A stretch of 64,000 nt of DNA, taken from contig NW_024104671.1 in the NCBI RefSeq assembly GCF_003945595.2, forward strand, positions 62,001 through 126,000. The letters run 5' to 3'. The position numbers were made by a program, and so were the translations under genes. Shown here piece by piece: positions 44,201 to 57,500 of the stretch. Origin of the DNA: Pipra filicauda (taxonomy: Eukaryota > Chordata > Aves > Passeriformes > Pipridae). Below the pieces are notes generated by a model. The model was given only the letters and a program-made list of their open reading frames with translations. It did not search any database and had not been told where the DNA came from. Position 1 is the stretch's first letter, and each line of letters opens with the position of its first letter.

Positions 44201-46274
44201 TATTTGATGGAAATGACATAATATTACAGACTTGTTATAGCAGCTATTTTTCTTTACTGTCCTTACACCTGCTTTATCGAAGACTACTTGATTTTGGAAG
44301 AGAGTTTAGGTCTTGGCTTATTCTTTGACGTAAAGTAGAAGCTTTTACGTAGTTCGGGAAGTTTGAAGTACAATTTGAAGAAAAATCTCAAGGCTTAAAA
44401 CCATTTTACTCTATATGACAGAGATAATGAGGATGAGCTTAGAGACTAAAAGTGTTTATATGTGTACGATTGCCACTGAGATATTTGTGAAGCCATTTGA
44501 TCTGATGGTAAGAGGACTTCTCCACATTAAATCATCAGATGGATGTCAATATTAACTTGTGTGAAGAATACTAGAATGAACCACTTGTGGTACTCATAAG
44601 CAGCTCTTGCTGGAGCATACCTTGATCGTTCCTGCTAGATTAAATAAGTTACTGAAATCCTCTGCTCCAGTGACAAACTGGGCATTTGCTCTTCTTCTGC
44701 AACTGGTTCTTAATAACAGCTGATACAGTGTATTCTCTCTGGTTTCCAGAGAGAGAAAATTTGATACTATTGATTAATGTCCCTGGGTTCCAGACACAGC
44801 ACAAACTGAAATATTAGAAAGTAGAAAACTAAACATACGATTTTTAAAAGTTTTTATTTTCTACTAGGACTGTTCTTTGAACTACTTGAAGAGGCAGATG
44901 TTCTTTTAAATCGGACAAAAAAACCCCAACCACCACAACCTCTGAGTTTAAATTAAAATACCAACAGTGATTTCATTATGTCAATTCTGATTTCAATCAT
45001 TTTCCAAAAATTACAGACCTATAAAATTTTTTGTTTTAATTGCCAGTCACCATTCCAGAGATGGACAACACGGAACTGCTTTTCCAATTAAACTGCAAAT
45101 GCAATACTGGAAACTAATAACTACACCAGTGTTGTTATCCAATGTCATGAATTTGTCTGGATATTCTGTAAGGTATGCCTCCGATCTCTTCTCATGTTTC
45201 TTGGCAGTGGAGAGCTGCAAAGAGCTAATGAGAATCAAAACACCTGCTGGGGTACCTCTGTATTCTTAATAGACAGCAAAGGTTTGTGAATTAGACAAAA
45301 TGAAAAAGTGAGACATGACTGTATGATCTTAAGAGTTGATAATTATATACGTAAAGATTTTTCCCAGAGCTTTGTTGGTTTGGTTTTGAGTTTTTTTGTT
45401 TGTTGTTTTGTTTTGGTTTATAATTTATAGTATTACTATTATTATGATTATTATACTGGCTTACTTTATATCTTCTTCTGATCATGGTGTATGTGTCTTT
45501 CTACCATACTATAGGCCTTTACAGTCCAGTTCCTAGAAATATAGATAGGTTATAAATCAGGCACAGACAGCCAAAGCACAGAGCCAGAATGTATGCTGAT
45601 TGTGGAAAGTCAGAGTTATTTGGCATAAATCCAAACCAGTTGGCAAGTTAATTAAGCAATATTTTTGGAATGCACCTGAAGTACTGGGTGATTTTAAAAT
45701 GCAAGCACACTTAGTGACTTATGGCTGCATGATCTTTGATCTAGAACTAAAAGCCTTCAAATTGAATTTCATTCTATCATTCAACAGCAATCAAAACTGT
45801 GCCTTCAAATTCCCATTGCCATTTAAAGATTAAATATTTGTAGATTTACAAGTAAATTTTGTAAGTACATCTCATCTAACCTAAAGTATTCACAAAAATT
45901 TAAATATTTATCCCAACTTTGTAAGTACAACATAGACATCAAAATATGAACACAACTACATAGACATTGTCAAGAGACACTGGAAAGCATTCAGAACTAG
46001 GTTTTCTTAACACTTAGCAGCTCTTATTGTTAAAAATATTTGTCACTCAACGAATTCCACTAAGTGTCCCCAAAATGGGAACTAAATTCATTCCAAAGCC
46101 ACTTGGTGACTGTGAAGAAGGAAATAAGGGACCGGGACCACTCTTTATCACAAAACCAAAATACTTCATAATTCAGTGAATTTCTTAGTTTGCCCATCTG
46201 AAATTGAGAGCCTGCATTGCAGATCAGCTTTTGTTTGTCTCTCCACCTAAAGTAGCTCTTCTCCCACATGAGAG
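41259..46274. other. AT-rich non-coding stretch
   Basis: About 5 kb without a recognised gene. A frame at 41455-41787 (minus, 110 residues) shows no domain. A GTTT block lies at 45372-45420. Confidence 0.5.
45372..45420 (+). repeat. GTTT low-complexity block
   Basis: T and G almost exclusively, in irregular GTTT and GGTTT units (one A). Confidence 0.8.
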
Positions 46275-46542
46275 GATGAGAGGAAATGGCCTTGAGTTGT
46301 GACAGGAGAAGTTTAGATTGGATATTAGGAAAAATTTCTTCAGTGAAAAGTGTGGTTAGGCATTGGAGCAGGCTGCCCAGGAAATGGTGGAACCACAATC
46401 CCTAGAAATGTTCTAGAGGCATGTGGATATGGCACTTGGGAATATGGTCTAGTGGTGAACATGGTGGTTCTGGGTTAACAGTTGGACATGGTGATTTTAG
46501 AAGACTTCTGCAACCTTGATAGTTCCATGATTCTATGATTAC
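46275..46542 (+). mobile_element. CR1 LINE 3' end, old
   Basis: Landmarks are TTTAGATTGGATATTAGGAA, GGCATTGGAGCAGGCTGCCC and ATGATTCTATGATTAC. The coding end and the tail are both degraded. 5'-truncated, with no open frame. Confidence 0.9.
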
Positions 46543-47985
46543 ATATTCTTTTTTTATTACCGCCAAATGTTTTAGACTGCTTTAACTACTTTCTTAAACA
46601 ATGTCGAAGACACCCTCACCTCTTATGAGTTCAGCTGATTGTCAATTGAGAGCTCCCCCATCTAGGGCTAACTAGCCCAACCCTGTTATTTGTAGGTTGG
46701 ACATCCAGTGTTATAGTCTGCCATAATGATGTGCATTTGCAGTTGGTTTTTCCTCAAATAAAAGTACCAAGATCTTTGTTTATAACCAAATCTAATTTAA
46801 GGATTTCACAGAGATTTCCAACATTAATCCAAGAAACTTGCACCATTATTCTTTATCAGAGGCTGATTTTTTGACTCAATTCAATTTACTTTTATTTATA
46901 TTAGTTCTTATTTACAGTGTCTGTCATCACTAGTGTTCAATTTGGCACCTTTATCCTTATGTTTCTCTGTTCCTCTATATCCTGTGCTTCAGTAATAGTA
47001 GCTGTTTGTAACTTCTACCATTTTCTATGGTTTCATATCCTGGACTAGCAGCTCTTTATCCGTTTTTTTTCCCCTCAGGTTCCTCATGTTCACACAATAA
47101 AAGTTGCAGGTCTGTTTTATTAACCGTGCCTAAAATTTCTGGAGAGCAAGTTTCCCACACACATTTGTTGTACACAGATTTGGCTTCTAGTTTAATTTTA
47201 ATAAAAATGGGTCTTTGTTACTTTCTCCAAATACCAGCAGACCATAAGGTTGTATTTTTTGCTCAGCAAGCATAGCACAAAATCACATAACAGTCTAGGA
47301 GTTTAGTCAGGCCTATGACAATGATTGCAGTAGGAATAAAATTGAAGTATTACTCAACTTTTTTTATTGAAATAAGCCAGCATTATTCATTTTTTTGCTA
47401 ATTAAAATTAAATCTGGATTGAAGAACAGTCAAATTTTTATCCCAAGTCATAAAAAACCCTCAAAAATTCTTATCTCTTAAATGGAATTTTTTTTTCCAA
47501 AAGTAAAAATAAGTACTGTTCTTTAGTTACTGCCTTATTGCCTTACAGAAGAATCTGGAGGCTGGGAAACATCTACTCACCAGTAGCAGGCAAGGCCAGG
47601 AAGCTCAGCCCTACAGGGACTGAACATGGGACCTTGGGTAAGGGCCCAAGAAAGGAAAGAAAGAATCATAATTCTGTTGCTTGTATGAAAGTCTGGCTCT
47701 AAACCTTGGTACGCTACTGCTCAAAAGCAATAGTGCTATGGCCTGAATTGGCATTGTCTGGCTGTGCAAGATGTAATTAGCTACTTAACAAAGTGATTGT
47801 GAAACTCAGACTGCTAGCGATATGTCTCGATATGTCTCGCACAGGTTTAAAGGCCACAGAAATTACTTAAAAACTGCATTTTCATAATTAAATTCATATC
47901 AATAATTAAAATATTCATTAGAATAATACAATTACAATTTTTCACAATGTTACAATGATATTTGCCAAGAGACTTATTTGCCATC

Positions 47986-48019
47986 ACTAGTTTGACAACA
48001 AAGAAGTTGTCAAACTAGT
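47986..48019. repeat. Perfect 14-bp inverted repeat, 6-base loop
   Basis: ACTAGTTTGACAAC (47986-47999), loop AAAGAA, GTTGTCAAACTAGT (48006-48019). Pairing does not extend usefully beyond the arms. No known function. Confidence 0.95.
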
Positions 48020-51000
48020 TTGGTGAAAAACAATCCACAAAATATTTTCAAAATTTTTTTAAAATTTGGACAGGTTTTTGATCAGAAAAGTTGGAAAACC
48101 ACTTCTGCCCTTCATTACAGTGAAAATAATCAATTAATGTTTTGATATATTTGTATTTTATCAGATGTGATTTTAATATATAAATAACGTATTTTAACAT
48201 CTATGTTTTTTGTGGTACTGTGTAAGTGTAGCAGAGATTAAAAAATTAGGTGCTATCTAGTGCATCCTTTTCCATCAAGGTTCATATTATAAGTAATTCT
48301 CTAATTATAAGTAATTCTCAGTGGAGTTGGAAAAACATCCTATAAATACCTACCTGTAAAATAGCACCTTCTAAATAAATAATTACCAAATGAAAGGTTT
48401 GATAATATATATATAATTCTCATGTTACTTTTAGAATTTCTGATATGGTTTTGTAAAAATGCATAAACCAATATATTCTGTATCAGAAATCAGTAAGATA
48501 TTTAAGAACATGATTGTATTTTTTTAAAATTACATTTAAAAAAATAACATTATAGAATTGTGAGATTAAAATATATTAATTTCCTATAATCCTGTTAATA
48601 TGCAGTTCTTGTAGGTGCATGCAGAAAACATACAAAATGTATCAGACAACAGACCAGATGCAAAGGATTTGCCACCATCATTACATACTAATTTTCAGTT
48701 TTTCAAAACCTTCTCATGGATGACGTAGTGTCAGTAGAGCCACTCTTTTCAGTCAGTTAAGAAAAACACCGCACTCCCACTTGCATCTGCTCAAGTTTGA
48801 GTAGATGGTTTTTGAGGTCCTTGGGACTGGGCAGATAACTCCAACCACACCAAACTGGTGGATCACAGATTTGGCAAGGCAGAATAGAAGGGAAGGGCTG
48901 AAATTGCTCACCTGATGGTTGCTCGTTTAAGAAAGACTCTTCAGCAGGGTGACCAATGAAGTTGATGACTGGCAATGATCTGTAGCTCAAAGAAAGCTGA
49001 GGAGGTATCACTGATGTCCTTTTCCCCACTTCCTGAGGGGGTCAGGGTGTGCTGAATTCTTCTTTGAGGAACAGCTAATGCTGCAAATACAGCTCATCCA
49101 CCATGGACTGGGTTCAGCTGCTGAGAGGTTGTAGCTCGTAAATGACAGGAAAGAGCTTTTCCAGAAATGAATGTGTATTCCTGCAGCCACATTTAAATTA
49201 ATTTGTTAAAGTCAACTCTGAAAAAAAAAACCAAGAGATATCTTTCCTGTTTGTTGTTGGTCCTGCTTTTGCTCTTTAGGGATTCCTGATTTAACTGCAT
49301 ATTGCTCATCTCCCAAGGCCAGCCAACAGAGCAATGTGTGTCTTTTTAATTTAAACATGTCAGAATATGGACTGAAAGCTCCAACTTTGTTAAAAGTTTA
49401 AAGAAATGAGTGATTATTTTGCTGACAGCCACTCTGGGTCACCAAACAGGAATGATGAACCCAGTGGTGAATCTGATATTGATTTGGGCTGTTGGGCAGA
49501 ACTTCAAAACTTCACAGAACTTCAAAACGGCCTTCACAGTCAAAACGTGTTAGGACAATCTATTAAGCAGGAACTAAAAAGTATTAATCTGTTCCTTGAC
49601 AGGCATTCCTATGTAGGATGGATGATAGGTCTATGTAGGTAGATTCAGATTCAGGGCTTTGTCACAGATGAATGAAAAAGTGAGTGCAGGGAAGTTCAGT
49701 TTAATGACCGAGTTCTCTTGGATAGTCATCCAGCAGTTACACGATATGCCAGGTTTGGCAATAGGACATAATTCAGAAAACAAGATACTTTAATATAAAC
49801 TTTGTTATATCAGTTTTTCCTGTTTACTAAGATTCTGACCTTAAGATAATTCAAATAATTGTACTTGAGACAATTGCTTATGATAAGCCAACTCTGTTGA
49901 AATAAAGAGCTTTTGAAATTTCCTCTTGCTTTCCCTAGGGATTTCTGTTGTAAAAATGGATTATGATATGACTCTAAGGGAACTTGATATAGCAGGAGCT
50001 TTAAAGACAAAACCTTTTTTTTTTTTTTTTTAGGTCCAAGTAACAATTTGAGAAGGAATTATGACAGAGGCAGTTATGTTACAAATATTCACAGCATGTC
50101 CAGGAAAACCCATTGCATTATTTTACAATATACATCTTGGTCAGTGACAAAAGCTGTATTTTTATTGGGATCCAAACTGAGAACTGCCCTAATTCTTTAC
50201 TTTCACATATTTATTCCTTTAAATGCATTGAAATGTCCCATGTTAACATCTCAACCAAAGGAGTTTTATCACTTTTTTGTTCAAATAAAAGGGAGTGGAC
50301 AAATCCTCCAACTAATAAATTGTACTTTTAGTGGAGTTACCAACCCTTTGCTATATAAACTCAAATACTAATTGCCTAAGATTATAAACCTGTTTGAGTA
50401 TCTGATCCCAGCTTCTTTGTGATTACAGGAGTGGAAATTTTCCATATTGGCACACCCTACCTGACACTGCTTCATGTCTGAATTTTCTGGGCTATTGTAG
50501 CAGAGTGACTGAAATAAAGTTGAGAAATCCTCCTTGAATATGATGGACGTCCAAGAAAGGTAAAAAGCTTGATAATGAAAGACACTTTCCCTCCCAGTCA
50601 CATTAATGGGCTGTTACTAACCCATCTTTTTATAATTGTGAAGCATACCTGTGACAATCCCACTGAGGATTTGTCGGACTGACCCTAGAAAAAGTACTTG
50701 GTGATGCTCTAGACGCTGCACTCTTGTTGACTCCTGAAATTCAAAGCCTTAGTCTGACACTGTGGCTGAAACAGTTTAACACTTCTTCCACCCTTAGTGC
50801 TAAACCTTACATATATGGACCAATCCAATCAATAAGTCTCTCTCTGCAGCACAGATCAATTTACTTCAGGAAACATAATTTTAATTTCATGATTTAACAT
50901 ATTTCTTGTTTGGTATTGTAGTTATGTTATGTATGTTATTTCCTATCTGGAGCTCACTAAAAATTGGTCATTACAATTGACAGTTTCTCTGCAAAACCCT

Positions 51001-52195
51001 GTTCTTGTAATGTTTTCCGGTTTCCATGGTTATGTTTGTTCCTGGGGTAGATGAAAAAATCCACTGATAGAATACTGTGAAACTGGGGCCTTAAGAATCC
51101 CCTGTGTCTCTGAGGAAAAAAAAAGAGACACTTCTTTATTAATAACTGTTTGAACTTTTTATTATATAAAATTGTCTAACAAAGGCATACTTTTCAAAAA
51201 CAAAAGATTGTAGTTTTGGACTATTACCAATTTTTATTGGAGAGAGAGACTAATGCAGAATATGCTTCCAAAACACTGGCACTAGGAAGCCCTGAAACAA
51301 TTTTCTATTTAAAATACTCCCTTTCCTTCTGCCTTCCACTTGCTGTTTTGCTGAAGAAGCCAGTTTTAACTTTTCAAGACTTCTCAGAAACAATTACAAG
51401 GAATGCAACCTCATTAGTTGCAACCTCATCAGAAAGCCGTAAGTAGGTGATTATGATTCCAAATCAGTTTTCAAAGGGTAATAAAGATTCTTTGATTATG
51501 TCTGTTCTGGATAGATTTGACACACTGGAGAAGCAAGATGTATCAGGCCAAGCTGAGAAGCTAGACAACTACTCATAGTAGTTGAAAGAATGGAGTTGGG
51601 CATCTCTATTTGACGCTGATCTCTGCTCTGGTAACACTGCAGAGCACATTGCAAGTACATATTAAAAATAATGGGAAAAGGCACCATAAAAATAGATTTT
51701 TTAATACTATTGATAACCTGACAAACAAGACCAGATAGGAATAGGTCTGCTAGAGGCTCTTTGTAGGGGGCCTCCTCCTGCCAGAGAGAACAGTGCTGGC
51801 AGAAGCTGAGAGACCTTGGCTCACTACCCCAGCTAAGATGTGTGTCCTTCCTAAAGGGGTGTGTCGCATCTGCTCTTGCAATTTGGTGCTGGAGTCTCCA
51901 GGAAAGACGTTCTTTTAGTATCTGTACTCTGAGAATGAGTTTACCAACATACAATCTAAAATTCTGTAATATGGTTTTACTCCATTGCTTGTTTTGGCTA
52001 CCAGAAGCTGTGTTTTCCTTCTCCGTCACAGTTTACGTAACTCCTGTGTTACTATACAGTAGCTTACTCATTGCTTTTTCATTACAGCTAAAACTGTTAT
52101 TTAGTGGCAGCAAGTGAAAGCTCAGAAGTTACTTGAGTATTGCCCTGTTAACCTAAATGATTGGTTTGAAATCGTCATAGTGAAGTTGGCAGTTA

Positions 52196-52333
52196 TTTTT
52201 TGGTTTGGTTTGGTTTTGGGTTGGTGAGTGGTGTTTTTTTTGTTGTTTGATTTTTTTGTTTGTTTTTTTGTTTGTTTGTTTGGTTGGTTGGTTGGGTTTT
52301 TTGGTTTTTTTTTTTGGTTTTTGTTTTTTTTTA
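52196..52333 (+). repeat. Long GTTT/GGTT low-complexity block
   Basis: About 138 bases of almost only T and G, with TTTG, GGTT and poly-T units. Long frames over it are composition artefacts. Confidence 0.88.
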
Positions 52334-54304
52334 ATGGAGGCGGGAAGCTGCAGAGAAATTTAGGTACTTCAGGCAGATGCCCCATGTGCAACTGTGGAGA
52401 AACCTCTGGGCTTCCTTGTGCAGTCTCAGTCCCAGAATCCTCAACCACTTCCTCCCAGACCTATCTTCTGCACACCAGCCATCAAGGCATGTGCCCAAAG
52501 GATGAGCCTTCACAGGCTTGAGAACAAATAATTCCCTACCATGAAGGGCATCTGAATTCCAGGTGGGGAGGGATTAGGAAGCTGAAAGATAAATTTTTTT
52601 CTAAACCACTTCAGTCCAACTCTCTGAGGAAAGTATAGTGTGCCAGGGTGGGTGTGATAACATGTCTGAGGCCATCACCATAACCAGGCCTACTCTGAAT
52701 AGCCTCATAGTTCAAAACCAAGCCTGACTCTTTTCCAGGGGTTCTGCAGCTGTTGAAGATCATTACTTGCATGAGATGCTTGACAGTGTACTTACAGTAC
52801 ACCAGATGCATCTTGTTTTTCTTGTGTTCTCATGGATCTCAAATATACTCTCCAATTACTCCACTGTACATATGCGTGTGTGTATCTATATTGCCTTCTC
52901 TTTAATTTGACTTGTAGACATTTTCATTTAAGAGTTCTAAACCAAATGAGAGGTTCACATTCCAGAGATTCCAGCTGAGCCCTAAAAAAGATAATGGTAT
53001 TTTATACAAATAAAGGGAGAACTGGAGTTCTCTGTGGGAATTTTCTGCTATGAGTACCACAAAGGCAGAAGAGACATTTTTGTCAAAAAACTAGACTCTT
53101 GGAAAGTATGTTCTTGTATTTTAAATGTAACCAAAGGTGTTGTTTAATCACACTTGTGATTGTGTAAATATGGAATAGTTCACTTACAACTAATGTAGCA
53201 GTTCTGGTGTAATTTCATTCAAGACAGATCATTATCAAGTGCAGTTAACTGCACACTCTTGTTTAAATGTGGTTATCTCAAGAAGCATATTTTTTCTCAG
53301 GATGTGGTCTTTTTTCTTAACCTCCTCACCTGTTTTCCAATGTGTTACAATGTTTAAAAACTAATGACTTTGCTTGTAAAACTTATGTTTCTTTTCAATC
53401 TAAATGCACTAAATTTCCCCAAATTTGAAAAGAAATTAAGCCAAGCCAAACCATTGCAGTGGAGTTATACTAGTATAAGAATGTATCTTATGCCACAGTT
53501 TCATGTCTGAGAAGAACTCAAGTCACATCATTTGATCCAGATGTGGGTCTAAAACATCCTCAATCCGGACTCAGGAAATACTAAAATTTAAGACTGTTTT
53601 CACAGTGTTTACTTGGCTAAGTTGTACACATGTTATTTTCTATTCCTAGTTTCCTTATTGAATGGAAACCTTAATGTATCATTTTGTTATTTATGGTCTA
53701 CCGTAAAAACTACAGGTTATGCAACGTGGAGTTAAAACTGAGGAAACTGAAGCTTAGCATTTGGCTTTCCTGACTTTGCGTGAATGTTACTTTATTCATG
53801 TTAGCTCACATGTATTTTCTTACGTAAATTTACTCGCTCCATGGAAATTCTAAGAGCTGCGAGGCCACTTTTGGCTCTCTCAAAGCTGTAAGTCTGTTAC
53901 CTCCTTGCTCTTTTGAAATGATTTCATGTCTGTTTGCAGCACAACCCCGATGTGAATTCTGACCAAATGGTTAAATAAACAGCGATTATTCTAATTGACT
54001 AGTATGAAGCCTGCTATGAGGACAACGGGAAAGCAATTATTCAGTTTAAGCCATTGCTTGTTTTAAATCGCTGTTTTGATGTTGCAATAGATAAGAAGGG
54101 ACTTTTCCAGGCAAACCTGTTCCTGCCGCCTGTATTGCTCTGGCACTAAACTTGTGTGCTTCCTCTGCCGGCATCCAGCCCCGTTCTGCCTCCTGCTCCA
54201 CCGGAGGGAAGAGCAGGTCAGGACACCCGTTCTGCTCCCTGCCTGCCCACATCTCTCCTCTGGAACTGGCCCTGGCCCTCACCTCAGCCCTGCCGGGATC
54301 GTTT

Positions 54305-54516
54305 GAGAAGGAGAGAGAAAAAGAGAGCGAAAGAGGAAGGAAAGAAGGGGCAAAGGAAGGAAAGGAGAAAAAGGGAAAAGAAGAGGAAGGGAAAGAGGAG
54401 GAGAGAAAGGGAGAGACAGAGAAAGAGAGAGAGAAAAAGGGGGGAAGGAAGGGAGGAAAGAAAGAAAGAAAGAAAGAAGGAAGAAGGAAGGAAGGAAAGA
54501 AGGAAGGGAAAGAAAA
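54305..54516 (+). repeat. Polypurine tract of about 212 bp
   Basis: Only A and G except for C at 54328, 54351 and 54417. The last 99 bases (54418-54516) are uninterrupted purine, including GAAA and GGAA microsatellite units. Frames on either strand here (up to 178 residues) are composition artefacts. Confidence 0.95.
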
Positions 54517-57500
54517 TCTTTCTAGTAAAATGGGGGGTGAAGGGGTCGAAATAAATAGCTGGCAGGAGAAAAGAGGAAGCAAGATTGCTTATTCTGACAG
54601 CAGATTATGGTTAGATCAGTTTAGTTGTAACATCAAGCTGCATCCTTAGATAAGAATAGAACTGTTTAAGTTTAGCTGCACATTAAATTTATAAAACGGG
54701 TGAAAAGTTACTTGTCAGAAGGGAACTAAAAATGTGTAGGGAAATGCTAATTTCCAGTTACTAAAAGAATCACTAGCAGTAATTCAAATATAGATATGAG
54801 GTATATATTGCAGAGTGCTAGAAAAGAACCATATCTTCAGTGTCCTTGACTGGAAGTGACTTTTGTGTGACCAAACTGCAAATTAAATGTCTGCTTTAGA
54901 TATTAAATCATTTAATTCATTCATTGCTGCTATAACTCCAAAACATATAATTTATCAGAGAACATCTATTTTGCTATTCTTCTGCATTCCTCTCTCCAAG
55001 CACTAATAAAGGTGGATGGAAACAGAAAACCCTAGAGCAAGGGGAATAGAAACTGCAAGAAAAAAAGGGCCTGAACAAAATATTCGTACTTTTAAGTTAG
55101 ATTGGGTTTTGGTAGGATTGTTGTTTATGCTTCACTCTCTTGACAGACTGAGATTGACATTCCTGAACTATCGGTGCAGTTCTCAAATACAGAGTTAACT
55201 AAATTAGTATGTTCTGCCCTCTTCTGCCCTCTCCATTACTATATTACTTGCTTTCTCTCCTTTTCTTGGGGAAAACCAAAAGACATTGAGCTGTCCCGTC
55301 TGTATCTATTGTCATTTGTCAACAAGGCTGACCTCGTTGCTGTCCCTTAGCACCTCTCTTTTGCCTCTAGCTGCCGTTTCTCTCTCTGGGATAGTTGCTA
55401 AACCGATATTAAAATTAGCAAGGTCTTTCCAAAGCAGATTGTGGACCATAGCAAGGAAAAAATGAAGGTTGGCAGGAATGAAATCAAGCACTGTGAAAAA
55501 CAAACGTAAATTATAGCACCATTACAATGCTACTTATGTTATATAGAGATTTATGTTGTTTTTCTGTCCAATGTAATGCAAAACATATTGTTGAAAATTA
55601 CTTATTTTGCTGTTATTTCAAGCGGGTGTAAGATTTGTATTCTCTTACTATTCACACAGCTACATTTTATACCAGTGCTGAAGAAATGGAAAAAAGATCT
55701 TTTGGAGGACAGCTCTATGGTGAGCTTTGCTAGATTTTTTTTTTTCTGGGACTCTTCTGACTTACATACATTACAGGTGTGTCTGGAAATCAACATGGTG
55801 ATCAGATGCCTGAATCATGTACCTGATCAAAGGGCCAAAAATTAAGCTCAGTCTAATGTAAACAGGAAAAACAGGGAAGTGAGGAGGAATCAACCAGAGC
55901 TGATGCACAAATATGAATGGATTTGCCCTCTGGTTATGATCTATTACAAAAATAAAGATACTTTTATTTATTTTGAGTAGGATTAGCTTAAACTGAAATG
56001 AAACCACTGTGCCCATGAATGTGACAGTCTAAAAGAAACAAAATCTTAATGCATCTTTGCATTAAATTAATAACTTTAATTAATTTACCCTATATTTCTT
56101 AAGAATCCTCTTTTAGGCAAGACTTTTGTGATGTTCAGCGTATATATTACTAATACAGACCATATTCAAATTTGCATGACTTTTGAATTATTAACTAAAC
56201 TATAGCTAGTGTTGCTCTGAAATCACTAGAATATGATGTCTTGATTTTTTGTACCAACTTGTGAAATTATTTGAGAAAATGAGGAAAGCAGTCAAAATTT
56301 TACATCCTAAAATTCTTCTACGACTGTCTTTTGCCCAGGCTGACTCATAGCAAGTTGACAATGTTTTTTATTGGTATCCAACATTTATCGCTCAGCTAAC
56401 AGTGTTCATCTTACATTGTTCTCTTCTGTTCCTCTTTTGGAGGTGCTGTCCTTACTTAGGTTTATGCAGTAGTCATGACAAGCAAAGAAATGTCTCTTAA
56501 ACTTAGAATGGACTTTAACATCTCAAATCTAATATATTTAGGGGGCTAAGTCCATGTCTGATCTAAAATATTTCTGTGAATATGTACCAGGATTGGATTA
56601 GACCCAGAAACTCATTTCCCTTAAATCTGTACAAATGTCTGTGCAGATGCATGTGTACACAAGCATATACACATAAAATATAAATCAAAAGTTATGTGAA
56701 ATCTGTTTGCTAAATATTTGTTGATTGCTTTTGCTGAAGCTGTATGAATAAGAATTGCATTTGACTTTGTATTAAAAATATTTCTGACACTGCTTCACTT
56801 ATGGTGAAGTTAAAAGTAACAGGGAACCAGCAGAGAAACTCTATTCTCTGCTTCCTAGCCTTTATTCAACCAGGTCTCAATGCTTGCCTAGTCTTAATTG
56901 TTTCCTACACTCAAAGTTTACAACACATTAAGAAGTTATGTTCTCCCTATAATCTAAACAATGAGCAATTGTGTACCTTATGCTCTAAGTCAAATAAATC
57001 AAAGTTTCTTAGAGATTGCATTCTAAGAAAACTTGTGCTTGTTGCCTCAGCATTTCACTTCTGCTCTCAAACCTACATAAATCCAAGCCCTGTGAATGGC
57101 TTGGCTTAAGAATGTCTTATTGCAGTGGGGTTGGTTGGTTTGTTTGTGCTTTTTGTTTTGTTTTAGTTTGTTTTCTTTTGTTCCAGATCAGTTTGGATTA
57201 AACTAAAATAAAAAATGTTCCACGTGGCTTTTTTTTCCAGCAACATAATAAGATTACATCTTCAACAATACAGAAAGTTTAATGAAGAGCTAAATTCCTT
57301 GACACTGGATTATTTTTTTTGGCTAGTGCAACATACAGAAATTATATGACCAAAGACCTTCTGTATAGATTTAATAATGAATTTACAGTTTAAAAGCAAT
57401 AATTTAGGAATTGTCTCTGAAGTGTTCTGTGCTTCATTGAAGAATCTGCCTGTAGTAATTGGACACTTCTCTAAGCAAAAACTGCCTTTCTGTAAGAAGG

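Larger units (their letters stand above)
46543..54304. other. AT-rich non-coding stretch
   Basis: About 7.8 kb with no recognised gene. It contains a duplicated GATATGTCTC (about 47819-47838), a perfect hairpin at 47986-48019, a 16-bp direct repeat near 48285-48318, a poly-T at about 50014-50031, a 177-residue unrecognised minus frame at 51496-52029, and a GTTT block at 52196-52333. GC content rises at 54120-54300 before a polypurine tract. Confidence 0.5.

Noticed and set aside
52122..52521. Open frames of 97-108 residues on both strands
   Set aside because: They are produced by the GTTT low-complexity block (poly Phe/Gly/Val on one strand, Lys/Asn/Thr on the other).
54046..54649. Overlapping open frames of 178, 165 and 132 residues
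   Set aside because: They lie over the polypurine tract, where stop codons are rare for composition reasons; the predicted proteins are simple Glu/Lys/Arg or Phe/Ser/Pro runs.
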